From: Solirubrobacteraceae bacterium
GTDB lineage: Bacteria > Actinomycetota > Thermoleophilia > Solirubrobacterales > Solirubrobacteraceae
Length of the DNA stretch: 8,198 nt
Assembly: GCA_025928415.1 (NCBI GenBank)
Contig: JAICJK010000086.1
Span: 1-8,198 of the forward strand
Direction of reading: 5' to 3'
Below are positions 1-5,876 of the stretch, one piece after another (position 1 is the first letter of the stretch; each line of letters starts with the position of its first letter). A program made the translations under genes and the position numbers. The notes beneath the pieces were generated by a model. It was not told the DNA's origin. It saw only the letters and a list, made by a program, of their open reading frames with translations, and made no database searches.

Positions 1-387
1 GCGCCGCGCGTCGAGCGCCGCCGGGTCGAGCGCCCAGCCGTTGGCCTGCAGCGCGTCGGCCATGCGCCGCGCGCGGGCGCTGCGGTCCTCGCGGAAAGCG
101 CGCAGCGCGGCCGCGAGCGCCCGGTCCTGCGGGTCGAAGCCGTAGCCGCAGAAGTGCAGGTCCTCGCGGTGCTCGTCGAGCGCGCTGAGCTCCGTCCCGG
201 AGACGACCCTGATGCCGTGGTCGCGCCCGGCGGCGACCGCGGCCGCGACGCCGTCGATCGCGTCGTGGTCGGTCAGGGCCAGCAACTCGACCCCGGCGGC
301 GGCGGCCCGCGCGACGACCTCGGCCGGCTCCAGCGACCCGTCGCTGACGACCGAGTGCGATTGCAGGTCGAAGGCCGGGCGGCTCAT
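1..387 (-). CDS. PHP-domain metal-dependent phosphoesterase, C-terminal part cut off by the window edge
   Basis: The visible 129 residues are the N-terminal part of a PHP (polymerase and histidinol phosphatase) domain, a metal-dependent phosphoesterase fold, probably cytoplasmic. Motif I reads DLQSHSVVSDG (residues 7-17), motif II LALTDHDAIDG (36-46), and motif III is SGTELSA with E66, followed by H78 in the segment LHFCGYGFD. These match the metal-ligand blocks of the stand-alone bacterial PHP family (YciV/RNase AM-like, nucleotide or oligonucleotide phosphatases). The first His of the usual DLHxH motif is Gln here (Q9), while H11 is kept. The ATG start overlaps the stop of the upstream 111-aa gene as ATGA, so the two are probably translationally coupled. 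No separate ribosome binding site is evident. The substrate cannot be told from the sequence. The frame is open to base 1. The family call is secure and the specific activity is not. Confidence 0.9.
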   Translation of the reverse strand, partial: MSRPAFDLQSHSVVSDGSLEPAEVVARAAAAGVELLALTDHDAIDGVAAAVAAGRDHGIRVVSGTELSALDEHREDLHFCGYGFDPQDRALAAALRAFREDRSARARRMADALQANGWALDPAALDARR

Positions 388-719
388 GCGGGCGCGAGAT
401 CGTCCGCGGGCGGCAGATCCTCGCCGTCGCCCTCGGCGTCCTCGTCGCCCGGCCCCGGCTCGACGACGACCAGCGCCGTGGCCCGCGGCAGGCGGCCCCG
501 CGCGGCATCCAGGCGCGCGCGCAGCGGCGCGGCGGCGGAGCCCACGACGCGCCGCTCGGCCTGCCCCATCGCCGGCCAAGCGGCCCGCAGGGCGTCAAGC
601 CCCTCCTGCGCGGCATCCACGTGGCCGCGCGCGCCGGTGTGCGCCCCGGCGGCCAGGTCCTCCTCCGCGGCGCTCAGCTCGAGCCCGACCTCGGCCAGGC
701 GCTTGAGGTGCTCGTCCAT
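384..719 (-). CDS. small helical protein of unknown function, coupled to the PHP gene
   Basis: This is a 111-aa protein that I do not recognise as a named family. Residues 1-80 are rich in Ala, Leu, Glu and Arg and look mostly alpha-helical, possibly a helical hairpin. A short hydrophobic strand (ATALVVVEPG) follows, then a strongly acidic, Pro-containing tail (about residues 88-111). There are no Cys residues, signal peptide or membrane segment. The TGA stop (386-384) overlaps the ATG of the downstream PHP gene by four bases, the main support that it is translated. The ATG at 719 was chosen because coding character ends there and the DUF4174-like gene lies divergently just upstream. The frame stays open much further upstream, but that stretch is antisense to the neighbouring genes. 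It may be a partner or regulator of the PHP protein, which is only inference from coupling. Confidence 0.72.
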   Translation of the reverse strand: MDEHLKRLAEVGLELSAAEEDLAAGAHTGARGHVDAAQEGLDALRAAWPAMGQAERRVVGSAAAPLRARLDAARGRLPRATALVVVEPGPGDEDAEGDGEDLPPADDLAPA

Positions 720-730
720 GTCGCGCGCGG

Positions 731-736
731 ACGCTA
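731..736 (-). promoter_or_regulatory. possible -10 element of the minus-strand unit
   Basis: On the minus strand TAGCGT (within TTAGCGT) fits the actinobacterial TAnnnT -10 pattern and ends 11 bases before the ATG at 719. I see no convincing -35 at 16-18 bp. No clear Shine-Dalgarno precedes the ATG, so a very short leader is plausible. The call is weak and rests mainly on the likeness to the elements before marR and the FTR1 gene. Confidence 0.3.
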
Positions 737-797
737 AGGACCGCGCCGGACGGCGCCGCGAGGTCTCCCACTCCGTCCGACCGGGTAGCCGCGGGCC

Positions 798-1100
798 ATG
801 GACGCGCGGCTGATCTACCTCTTCGGCACCGCCGGCCGGGCGCCCGCCCGCGAGCAGCTCGACCTGATCCTGTCCGATCCGGAGGGGACCCGCGAGCGCG
901 ACGTCGGGGTGGTCGACGTCGACGCGATGCCCCAGGTCAAGCTCTGGTACGACCGCTTCGAGGTCCCGGACGGGCAGTTCGCCGTCGTCCTGCTCGACAC
1001 CGACGGGAGCGAGGTCTGGCGGGGCGGTGCCGTCACCCCGACGAGCGAGCTCTGGAAGATCGTCGACGGACTTCCCTCGCGCGGCAAGGGCGACAGTTAG
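798..1100 (+). CDS. DUF4174-like small thioredoxin-fold protein
   Basis: This 100-aa protein has the block order of the DUF4174 family. An N-terminal strand is followed by an alpha segment with R/Q/L (RLIYLFGTAG, AREQLDLIL), then ERDVGVVDVD, a YDRFEVPDGQFAVVLLDTDG block and the C-terminal SELWKIVDGLPSR. The family's typical pattern is a strand with 'ERD' before it, then RFGVPPxxFxVVLVGKDG and LFxLIDxMPxR, which aligns well from memory. The fold is thioredoxin-like, but there is no Cys at all, so it cannot be a dithiol redox enzyme. No signal peptide is present, so it is probably cytoplasmic. It is divergent from the 111-aa/PHP unit (78-bp gap), and its stop lies 26 bp before the marR start. 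The marR promoter appears to begin at its last codons, so it is probably a separate unit. Family function is unknown. Confidence 0.8.
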   Translation: MDARLIYLFGTAGRAPAREQLDLILSDPEGTRERDVGVVDVDAMPQVKLWYDRFEVPDGQFAVVLLDTDGSEVWRGGAVTPTSELWKIVDGLPSRGKGDS

Positions 1101-1118
1101 GCGCGAAAGTGTTAGCCT
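1090..1118 (+). promoter_or_regulatory. candidate marR promoter (-35 GCGACA, -10 TAGCCT)
   Basis: GCGACA (1090-1095, four of six matches to TTGACA) and TAGCCT (1113-1118, fits TAnnnT) are separated by exactly 17 bp. The -10 ends eight bases before the ATG at 1127, so transcription would start at or within a base or two of the start codon. There is no Shine-Dalgarno, which fits a leaderless mRNA. The -35 lies in the last codons of the DUF4174-like gene. This is a prediction from pattern only. Confidence 0.5.
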
Positions 1119-1123
1119 GCTAA
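1112..1123 (+). promoter_or_regulatory. palindromic operator candidate for the MarR repressor
   Basis: TTAGC-CT-GCTAA is a perfect 5-bp inverted repeat with a 2-bp centre, ending three bases before the marR ATG and covering the candidate -10. It is one of the few AT-containing stretches in this GC-rich DNA. MarR proteins commonly bind short palindromes over their own promoter, so autorepression of marR and the two exporters is the likely reading. Its half GTTAGCCT also resembles the core of an iron box, but the outer arms needed for IdeR/DtxR are missing. Confidence 0.55.
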
Positions 1124-1126
1124 TGG

Positions 1127-1630
1127 ATGCAGGCGCAACCGACTTCCGACGCCGTCGAGCCGGCCGCACGCACCTCCGCCGCCGCCGACGCGGAGCTCCT
1201 GGTCTTCGCCGAGGCCATGGATGAGTTCCTGCGCGCCGCCCGGCGCGCGCGCGGCCAGCTCAACCGCACGCCCGTCGTCCCCGAGCTGTCGGCCTCGCAG
1301 TTCCACCTGCTCGAGCCGCTGCTGCGCTCGCCCGAGGCCCTGTGCGTCGGCGCGCTCGCCGATGCGGCCGGCGTCACCCCGCCGAGCGCCACCCGCATGC
1401 TCGACGGCCTGCAGGAGCGCGGCCTCGTTGCGCGCGTGCGCACCAGCGACGACCGCCGGATCGTCCGGGTGCAGATCACGCCCGAGGGCGCCGAGCTCGT
1501 CGCGCGCAAGCAGGGCGCGATGCGCGCCACCCGCGAGGCCGTCTTCAACCAGCTCACCCCCGGCGAGCGCAGGACCGCGGCCCGCGTGCTGCACCGCCTC
1601 GCCGCCGCGATCGAGGACCTCCACCCGTGA
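1127..1630 (+). CDS. MarR-family transcriptional regulator
   Basis: This 167-aa winged-helix protein is of usual MarR length. A disordered N-terminal tail (1-20) precedes the dimerisation helix (about 22-48). The winged helix-turn-helix spans about 55-125: SASQFHLLEPL, then LADAAGVTPPSATRMLDGLQERGLV with the recognition helix near 84-95, then the wing with the diagnostic TSDDRRIVRV (D108, D109, R110, R111). C-terminal helices complete the dimer interface. It probably represses its own operon and is released by a small hydrophobic ligand, perhaps a substrate of the exporters encoded behind it. The ATG at 1127 was chosen because it directly follows a palindrome and -10-like element. Another ATG at 1123 is out of frame. 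Its stop overlaps the GTG start of the first MFS gene (GTGA). The ligand cannot be predicted. Confidence 0.93.
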   Translation: MQAQPTSDAVEPAARTSAAADAELLVFAEAMDEFLRAARRARGQLNRTPVVPELSASQFHLLEPLLRSPEALCVGALADAAGVTPPSATRMLDGLQERGLVARVRTSDDRRIVRVQITPEGAELVARKQGAMRATREAVFNQLTPGERRTAARVLHRLAAAIEDLHP

Positions 1631-3075
1631 CCCCGCCCGCCGCGAAGGCCCGCGCCGTGCCCGGCCGGACGCTGGCCATCCTCAGCCTCGGCGCGATGGC
1701 CTACGCGCTGGCCCAGACCATGATCATCCCGGCGCTGCCGGCGATCCAGCACGACTACCACGCCTCCCAGGAGGCGTCGACGTGGCTGCTGACGGCCTTC
1801 CTGCTCACCTCGTGCGTCTGCACGCCGCTGCTCGGCCGGCTCGGCGACATGTTCGGCAAGGAGAAGCTGCTGCTCGGCTCCCTGGCCGTGTTCGGGGTGG
1901 GCTCGCTGATCTGCGCGGTCGCCCCGTCGATCGGCGTGCTGGTGCTCGGGCGCGTGGTGCAGGGCGCGGGCGGCGCGATCTTCCCGCTCTCGTTCGGGAT
2001 CATCCGCGACGAGTTCCCGCGCGACCGCGTGGCCTCGTCGATCGGCCTCATCTCGGCGACCTTCGGCATCGGCGGCGGCCTCGGCCTGGTGCTCGCCGGC
2101 GTCTTCATCGACCACCTGTCGGTCGCCTGGATCTTCTGGTTCTCGCTCGCCGTGACGGCGGCGGCCACGTGGTCGACGTGGCGGTTCGTGCCCGAGTCGC
2201 CCGTGCGCGTGCAGGCGAAGATCGACTGGATCGGCGGCGCGCTGCTGTCGGTCGTGCTGACCACCGCGCTGCTCGGCGTCTCGCAGGGCAACGGCTGGGG
2301 CTGGACGTCGCCGCGCGTCCTCGGGCTGTTCGCCGCCGCCGCGATCCTGCTCCCGGTCTTCGTGGCCTTCGAGCGCCGCGTGCCCGAGCCCCTGGTCGAC
2401 ATGCACCTGATGGCCCAGCGCCCGGTGTGGAGCACCAACCTCGCCGCGTTCGGCGTCGGCTTCGCGATGTTCGGCTCCTACATCCTGATCCCCCAGCTCG
2501 TGCAGCTCTCGCGCGAGACCGGCTTCGGCTTCGGCCGCTCGGCCACCGCGGCGGGCCTCGTGCTGCTGCCCAGTTCGCTGGTCATGCTGTTCTCCGGGCC
2601 GGCGGCCGGGTGGCTGGGCAGCCGCTTCGGCTCCCGCCTGCCGCTGGCGATCGGGGCGCTGTTCGCCGGGCTGGCCTACATCGACCTCGCGCTGCTGCAC
2701 GCGAGCCTGTTCGAGATCGCCGTCGCCGGGGTGCTGATCGGCATCGGCATCGGCCTGGCCTACGCCGCGATGGCCAACCTCGTCGTCCAGGCGGTGCGCC
2801 AGGACCAGACCGGCGTCGCCACGGGCATCAACACGATCATGCGCTCGCTCGGCGGCGCCGTCGGCGCCCAGATCTCCGCCTCGCTGCTGGCCGGGCACGT
2901 GATCCTCGGCGGGCGCTTCCCGGCCGAGAGCGGCTTCAGCGACGCCTTCTGGCTGAGCGGCGCCGTCGCGCTGGTGGCCCTTGCGGCCACGGCGCTGATC
3001 CCCAAGCCGCCCTCCGAGCGCGCGGCCGCCGTCGCCGCGCCCGAGCGGCGCGAGCCCGCGAAGGTCGGCGCCTGA
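1627..3075 (+). CDS. MFS drug exporter, DHA2 type (first of a tandem pair)
   Basis: This 482-aa major facilitator exporter is in the size range of 14-helix DHA2 (EmrB/QacA-like) proton antiporters. Motif A follows TM2 as GRLGDMFGKEK (70-80, with G73, D74, G77, K78). A motif-B-like LGRVVQGAGGA (107-117) carries R109, and the motif-C region in TM5 is FGIGGGLGLVLAG (146-158). The TM1 acidic LDxTIVNVALP signature of classic DHA2 proteins is absent, since this region reads AQTMIIPALPAIQ with Gln at position 30. The C-terminus is a short charged, cytoplasmic tail. The start is GTG at 1627, overlapping the marR stop as GTGA. Longer starts would lie inside marR and are rejected. Expression is probably controlled by MarR. 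Substrates are unknown, and there is no adaptor gene, as expected for a single-membrane cell. Confidence 0.92.
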   Translation: MTPPAAKARAVPGRTLAILSLGAMAYALAQTMIIPALPAIQHDYHASQEASTWLLTAFLLTSCVCTPLLGRLGDMFGKEKLLLGSLAVFGVGSLICAVAPSIGVLVLGRVVQGAGGAIFPLSFGIIRDEFPRDRVASSIGLISATFGIGGGLGLVLAGVFIDHLSVAWIFWFSLAVTAAATWSTWRFVPESPVRVQAKIDWIGGALLSVVLTTALLGVSQGNGWGWTSPRVLGLFAAAAILLPVFVAFERRVPEPLVDMHLMAQRPVWSTNLAAFGVGFAMFGSYILIPQLVQLSRETGFGFGRSATAAGLVLLPSSLVMLFSGPAAGWLGSRFGSRLPLAIGALFAGLAYIDLALLHASLFEIAVAGVLIGIGIGLAYAAMANLVVQAVRQDQTGVATGINTIMRSLGGAVGAQISASLLAGHVILGGRFPAESGFSDAFWLSGAVALVALAATALIPKPPSERAAAVAAPERREPAKVGA

Positions 3076-4625
3076 TGAGCGAGGCGCTGCCCAAGGACGT
3101 CCGGCCGATCGCGATCGTCGTGATCGCCGGCGCGATCATGTCGATCCTCGACACGACGATCGTCAACGTCGCGCTGGAGACCCTGCGCGTCGACCTGCAT
3201 GCGCCGCTGTCCACGATCCAGTGGGTGACGACCGGCTATCTGCTCGCGCTGGCGGCGGTCATCCCGCTCACCGGCTGGTCCGCCGAGCGCTTCGGCCCGC
3301 GGCGCGTGTGGATGACGGCGGTGGGCGGCTTCGTGGTGTCCAGCGCGCTGTGCGGGCTGGCCTGGAGCGCCGAGTCGCTGATCGCCTTCCGCGTCCTGCA
3401 GGGCCTGGCGGGCGGCATGATCATGCCCGTCGGGATGATCACCCTGGCCCAGGCGGCCGGGCCCCAGCGCATGGGGCGCGTCATGAGCGTCGTGGGCGTG
3501 CCGATGCTCCTCGCCCCCGTCCTCGGCCCCGTCCTCGGCGGGCTCATCGTCGACAACCTGTCGTGGCGCTGGATCTTCTACGTCAACCTCCCGGTCGGCG
3601 CCATCGGCCTGGTGCTCGCGGCGAAGCTGCTGCCCCACGGGCGCGCGCAGGGCAGGGGGAAGGAGGGCGAGCTCCCCTCGCTGGACTGGAAGGGGCTGGC
3701 GCTGCTGTCGCCCGGCGTGGCGCTCGTCGTCTTCGGCCTGAGCGAGTACGGCACCCACCGCAGCTTCGCGGCCACGTCGGCCTGGCTTCCCACCGTGCTG
3801 GGCTTCGGCGCGCTGGTCCTCTTCGTCGGCCACGCCTGGCGCACCGAGCACCCGATCGTCGACGTCAAGCTGTTCCGCGGCCGCGGCTTCTCCGCGGCGG
3901 CGAGCACGACGTTCCTGATCGGCATCGCGCTGTTCGGCTCGATGCTGCTGCTGCCGCTCTACTACCAGCTCGCCCGCGGCGAGAGCGCGCTGGTCGCCGG
4001 CCTGCTCACCGCGCCGCAGGGCTTCGGCGCGGCGATCGGGATGAGCATCGGTGGGCGCTGGACCGACCGCCGCGGCGCCGCCGGGTCGATCATCACGGGC
4101 ATCGCGCTGCTGCTCGTCGGCACCTACGTCTTCACGCAGGCGGGCGCGCACACTTCGTACTGGCTGCTGAGCGGCGCGCTGGTCCTGCGCGGGCTCGGGC
4201 TCGGCGGGACGATGATGCCGTCGATGGCCGCGGCCTACGCGACGCTGCGCTCCGACCAGGTCCCGCGGGCCACGCCGCAGCTCAACGTGCTGCAGCGCGT
4301 GGGCGGCTCGCTCGGCGCCGCGGTGCTGACCGTCGTCCTGCAGAACCGCATCGCCAGCAACCTCGGGGTCGGGGGCAGCGAGAGCGGCGGCCTGGCCGGC
4401 AACGCCCTGAGCGCCGAGGCGCAGCGGCGGATCGCCGATCCGGTGTCCGCGGCGTTCGCCCACACCTACTGGTGGGCCTTCGTGCTCACGGTGCTGGCGC
4501 TCGTCCCGGCGGCTCTGCTGGCCCGCGAGGAGCGGCGGGCGCGCAAGGCGCGCCAGGCCGGCGAGCGGCCCGACGAGCCGCAGCGCGGCGAGCGGACCCA
4601 GCCGCCCGCGGCCGTCGCGGGCTGA
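3075..4625 (+). CDS. MFS drug exporter, DHA2/EmrB-QacA type (second of the pair)
   Basis: This 516-aa 14-helix DHA2 transporter is closer to the classic EmrB/QacA form than its neighbour. TM1 holds the signature LDTTIVNVAL with D26, a residue linked to proton or cation coupling in the family. Motif A is GWSAERFGPRR (67-77), with Glu in the usual Asp position (E71). Motif B is FRVLQGLAGG with R106, and motif C is APVLGPVLGG (147-156). About 40 charged, hydrophilic residues at the C-terminus (from about 477) form a cytoplasmic tail. The ATG at 3075 shares its A with the previous gene's TGA (TGATG), so translation is coupled and the pair should be made together. It probably exports amphipathic toxic compounds. 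The difference in TM1 chemistry from the first exporter suggests different substrates or coupling. Confidence 0.93.
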   Translation: MSEALPKDVRPIAIVVIAGAIMSILDTTIVNVALETLRVDLHAPLSTIQWVTTGYLLALAAVIPLTGWSAERFGPRRVWMTAVGGFVVSSALCGLAWSAESLIAFRVLQGLAGGMIMPVGMITLAQAAGPQRMGRVMSVVGVPMLLAPVLGPVLGGLIVDNLSWRWIFYVNLPVGAIGLVLAAKLLPHGRAQGRGKEGELPSLDWKGLALLSPGVALVVFGLSEYGTHRSFAATSAWLPTVLGFGALVLFVGHAWRTEHPIVDVKLFRGRGFSAAASTTFLIGIALFGSMLLLPLYYQLARGESALVAGLLTAPQGFGAAIGMSIGGRWTDRRGAAGSIITGIALLLVGTYVFTQAGAHTSYWLLSGALVLRGLGLGGTMMPSMAAAYATLRSDQVPRATPQLNVLQRVGGSLGAAVLTVVLQNRIASNLGVGGSESGGLAGNALSAEAQRRIADPVSAAFAHTYWWAFVLTVLALVPAALLAREERRARKARQAGERPDEPQRGERTQPPAAVAG

Positions 4626-4674
4626 CCGGCGGAGGGCCGGGCGACCGGCCGGCGGATCGCCCCCGCGCACCATC

Positions 4675-4691
4675 CCGACGCCTGGCGTCGG
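4675..4691 (+). terminator. small hairpin after the MFS operon, possible weak terminator
   Basis: CCGACGC-CTG-GCGTCGG forms a 7-bp GC-rich stem with a 3-base loop, 49 bp after the second exporter's stop. No T-run follows. It may end the marR-MFS transcript in the U-tract-free manner common in high-GC bacteria. It also overlaps the place where the -35 of the FTR1 promoter would be, so it could instead be an operator-like or chance palindrome. Other GC inverted repeats (CCGGC/GCCGG, 4626-4640) lie just upstream. Confidence 0.35.
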
Positions 4692-4692
4692 A

Positions 4693-4711
4693 GTTCGTTA
4701 GGCTCACCTAA
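4693..4711 (+). promoter_or_regulatory. IdeR/DtxR-type iron box over the FTR1 promoter
   Basis: GTTCGTTAGGCTCACCTAA matches 15 of 19 positions of the iron-box consensus TTAGGTTAGSCTAACCTAA. The right half is nearly perfect and contains the inverted repeat TTAGG-CTCA-CCTAA (4698-4711). It ends three bases before the FTR1 start codon and covers a TAnnnT -10 candidate, TAGGCT (4699-4704). Binding of an Fe(II)-loaded repressor here would block transcription, so the permease should be made when iron is scarce. The consensus is from established knowledge of DtxR/IdeR. No regulator gene lies in this window. Confidence 0.78.
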
Positions 4712-4714
4712 GCG

Positions 4715-5731
4715 ATGAGCACCGTCGAGCACCGTCCCACGGCCTCCACCGGCTCCAGCGCGACCCGGCTGGCCTGGTGGGTGAGCGCCCTGGTCGTCAT
4801 CGCCGGCGCCGTCTACCTGATGGCCACGGCGAAGACGGGCCCGGTCGATCCCACCGAGGCCACCAAGCCCGAGAGCCACGCGACCGTCGTCTTCAACTCG
4901 GCGATCATCGTCTTCCGCGAGGGACTCGAGGCGGTGCTCATCTTCGCCGCGGTCACCGCGAGCCTCGTCGGGGCCAACAAGGCCCGCCGCCGCCCGGTCG
5001 TCCTGGGCGCCGCCTGCGCGTTCGGGGCCGCCGTCGCCACCTGGTTCGTCGCCCAGGCGATCCTCGACGTCGCCTCGCCGCTGGGGCCGAAGCTCGAGGC
5101 GATCACCGGCTTCCTGGCCGTCGTCGTCCTGCTGATCGTCCTCAACTGGTTCGTGCACAAGGTCTACTGGAGTCAGTGGATCGGCAAGCACCACCGCCGG
5201 CGGCGCAAGCTGCTCGCCACGACCGGGCTCAGCGCGTCCTTCGGCCTCGTCGCCCTCGGCTTCACGAGCGTCTACCGCGAGGGCTTCGAGGTCGTCCTGT
5301 TCCTGCAGAGCCTCGAGCTGAAGGCCGGGTCGTCGACCGTCCTGGAGGGCGTCGGCATCGGCCTGGCCGCCACCGCGGTCGTCGGGTGCATCACCTTCTG
5401 GCTGCACCACAAGCTGCCCTACAAGAAGATGCTCGTGCTCACCGGCGTCCTGGTCGGCGTCGTGCTCGTCGTGATGATCGGCGGGACCGCGCTGACCTTC
5501 CAGGACCTCGGCTGGCTGCCCAGCCACGAGCTGCCGTTCAGCGTGCCGGCGTGGATGGGCGCCTGGTTCGAGATCTACGGGACCTACGAGACGATCGGCG
5601 TGCAGCTCCTGGCTGCGGGCTTCGTCGTCGGGTCCTACCTGCTGGCCGAGCACCTGAAGGTCCGCCGCCCGGTCAAGCGCGGCGAGCAGCCCGCGGTGCG
5701 GGCCGACGCGCCGCCGGTCACGAGCGGCTGA
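4715..5731 (+). CDS. FTR1-family iron permease (EfeU-like)
   Basis: This 338-aa integral membrane protein imports iron. The two hallmark iron-binding motifs are present: REGLE (68-72, in FREGLEAVLIF) and REGFE (188-192, in YREGFEVVLF). The C-terminal FTR1 block, EIYGTYETIGVQLLAAGF (286-303), is also recognisable. Membrane segments lie roughly at 19-38, 58-86, 94-117, 127-147, 170-198, 209-230, 239-260 and 290-312. A basic loop (KHHRRRRK, 158-165) follows the fourth. EfeU-type permeases usually begin with the REGLE helix near the N-terminus. Here an extra N-terminal segment and linker of about 55 residues come first, giving about eight segments. The ATG at 4715 is set by the adjoining iron box and promoter. 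There is no Shine-Dalgarno, so leaderless or near-leaderless translation is likely. No EfeO, EfeB or ferroxidase gene is visible nearby. Iron-starvation induction is inferred from the iron box. Confidence 0.92.
   Translation: MSTVEHRPTASTGSSATRLAWWVSALVVIAGAVYLMATAKTGPVDPTEATKPESHATVVFNSAIIVFREGLEAVLIFAAVTASLVGANKARRRPVVLGAACAFGAAVATWFVAQAILDVASPLGPKLEAITGFLAVVVLLIVLNWFVHKVYWSQWIGKHHRRRRKLLATTGLSASFGLVALGFTSVYREGFEVVLFLQSLELKAGSSTVLEGVGIGLAATAVVGCITFWLHHKLPYKKMLVLTGVLVGVVLVVMIGGTALTFQDLGWLPSHELPFSVPAWMGAWFEIYGTYETIGVQLLAAGFVVGSYLLAEHLKVRRPVKRGEQPAVRADAPPVTSG
4717..4736 (+). repeat. perfect 10-bp tandem duplication at the FTR1 start
   Basis: GAGCACCGTC occurs twice head to tail, beginning at the G of the ATG start codon. 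Ten is not a multiple of three, so the copies are read in different frames (ST V..., then E H R). It looks like slippage or a recent duplication at the very start of the gene. Function, if any, is unknown. Confidence 0.7.
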
Positions 5732-5741
5732 GCGGCTGAGC
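5722..5741 (+). repeat. 8-bp tandem repeat (2.5 copies) across the FTR1 stop codon
   Basis: GAGCGGCT is repeated twice and followed by GAGC, spanning the TGA stop at 5729-5731 and creating a second TGA in another frame at 5737-5739. It is a small slippage-type repeat, and it lies directly before the hairpin at 5740-5757. Confidence 0.6.
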
Positions 5742-5757
5742 CGACGAGGTCGTCGGC
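5740..5757 (+). terminator. hairpin after the FTR1 gene, probable terminator
   Basis: GCCGACG-AGGT-CGTCGGC is a perfect 7-bp GC-rich stem with a four-base loop, starting nine bases after the FTR1 stop. There is no T-run, which is usual for actinobacterial terminators. It suggests that the FTR1 message ends here, or is attenuated, before the DUF4331 gene, whose ATG is 156 bp after the FTR1 stop. Confidence 0.45.
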
Positions 5758-5831
5758 ACGCGCAGGCGGCTGGACGCGAGCCGTCCGCAGGTGCGAGTCC
5801 TTCGCGGCGCGCGCCTGATCCGGCGCGGCGC

Positions 5832-5876
5832 GAGGTGGTGCATGGGGTGGTCGTACGCAGCATCCACCACCACCTC
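5832..5876 (+). promoter_or_regulatory. inverted repeat in the DUF4331 leader, directly before the ribosome binding site
   Basis: GAGGTGGTG (5832-5840) and CACCACCTC (5868-5876) are perfect 9-bp inverted arms 27 bases apart. A second GGTGGT (5846-5851) could pair with the same ACCACCACC stretch instead, so two mutually exclusive hairpins are possible. The right arm touches the AGGAGG ribosome binding site (5877-5882). It could be an RNA structure that controls translation or a DNA operator with spaced half-sites. No known riboswitch class is recognised. Confidence 0.4.

Noticed and set aside
1108..1126. IdeR/DtxR iron box before marR
   Set aside because: Only the core GTTAGCCT fits; the outer TTAGG/CCTAA arms are absent, so a MarR operator is the better reading.
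1342..1626. Upstream ATG start for the first exporter
   Set aside because: It would overlap most of marR and adds a meaningless Arg-rich stretch; the GTG at 1627 gives a normal exporter N-terminus.
1120..2898. Minus-strand open frame of 592 codons opposite marR and the first exporter
   Set aside because: The translation is dominated by Arg, Gly, Ala, Glu and His without any domain, and it is antisense to two clear protein families.
1221..3074. Plus-strand frame running from within marR through the first exporter into the second exporter's frame
   Set aside because: Only the part from 3075 is real. Upstream the translation is Arg/Ala-rich noise, and marR and the first exporter occupy other frames.
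2760..4673. Minus-strand open frame of 637 codons opposite the second exporter
   Set aside because: It has the same shadow character, with no motif, while the plus strand encodes a clear DHA2 transporter.
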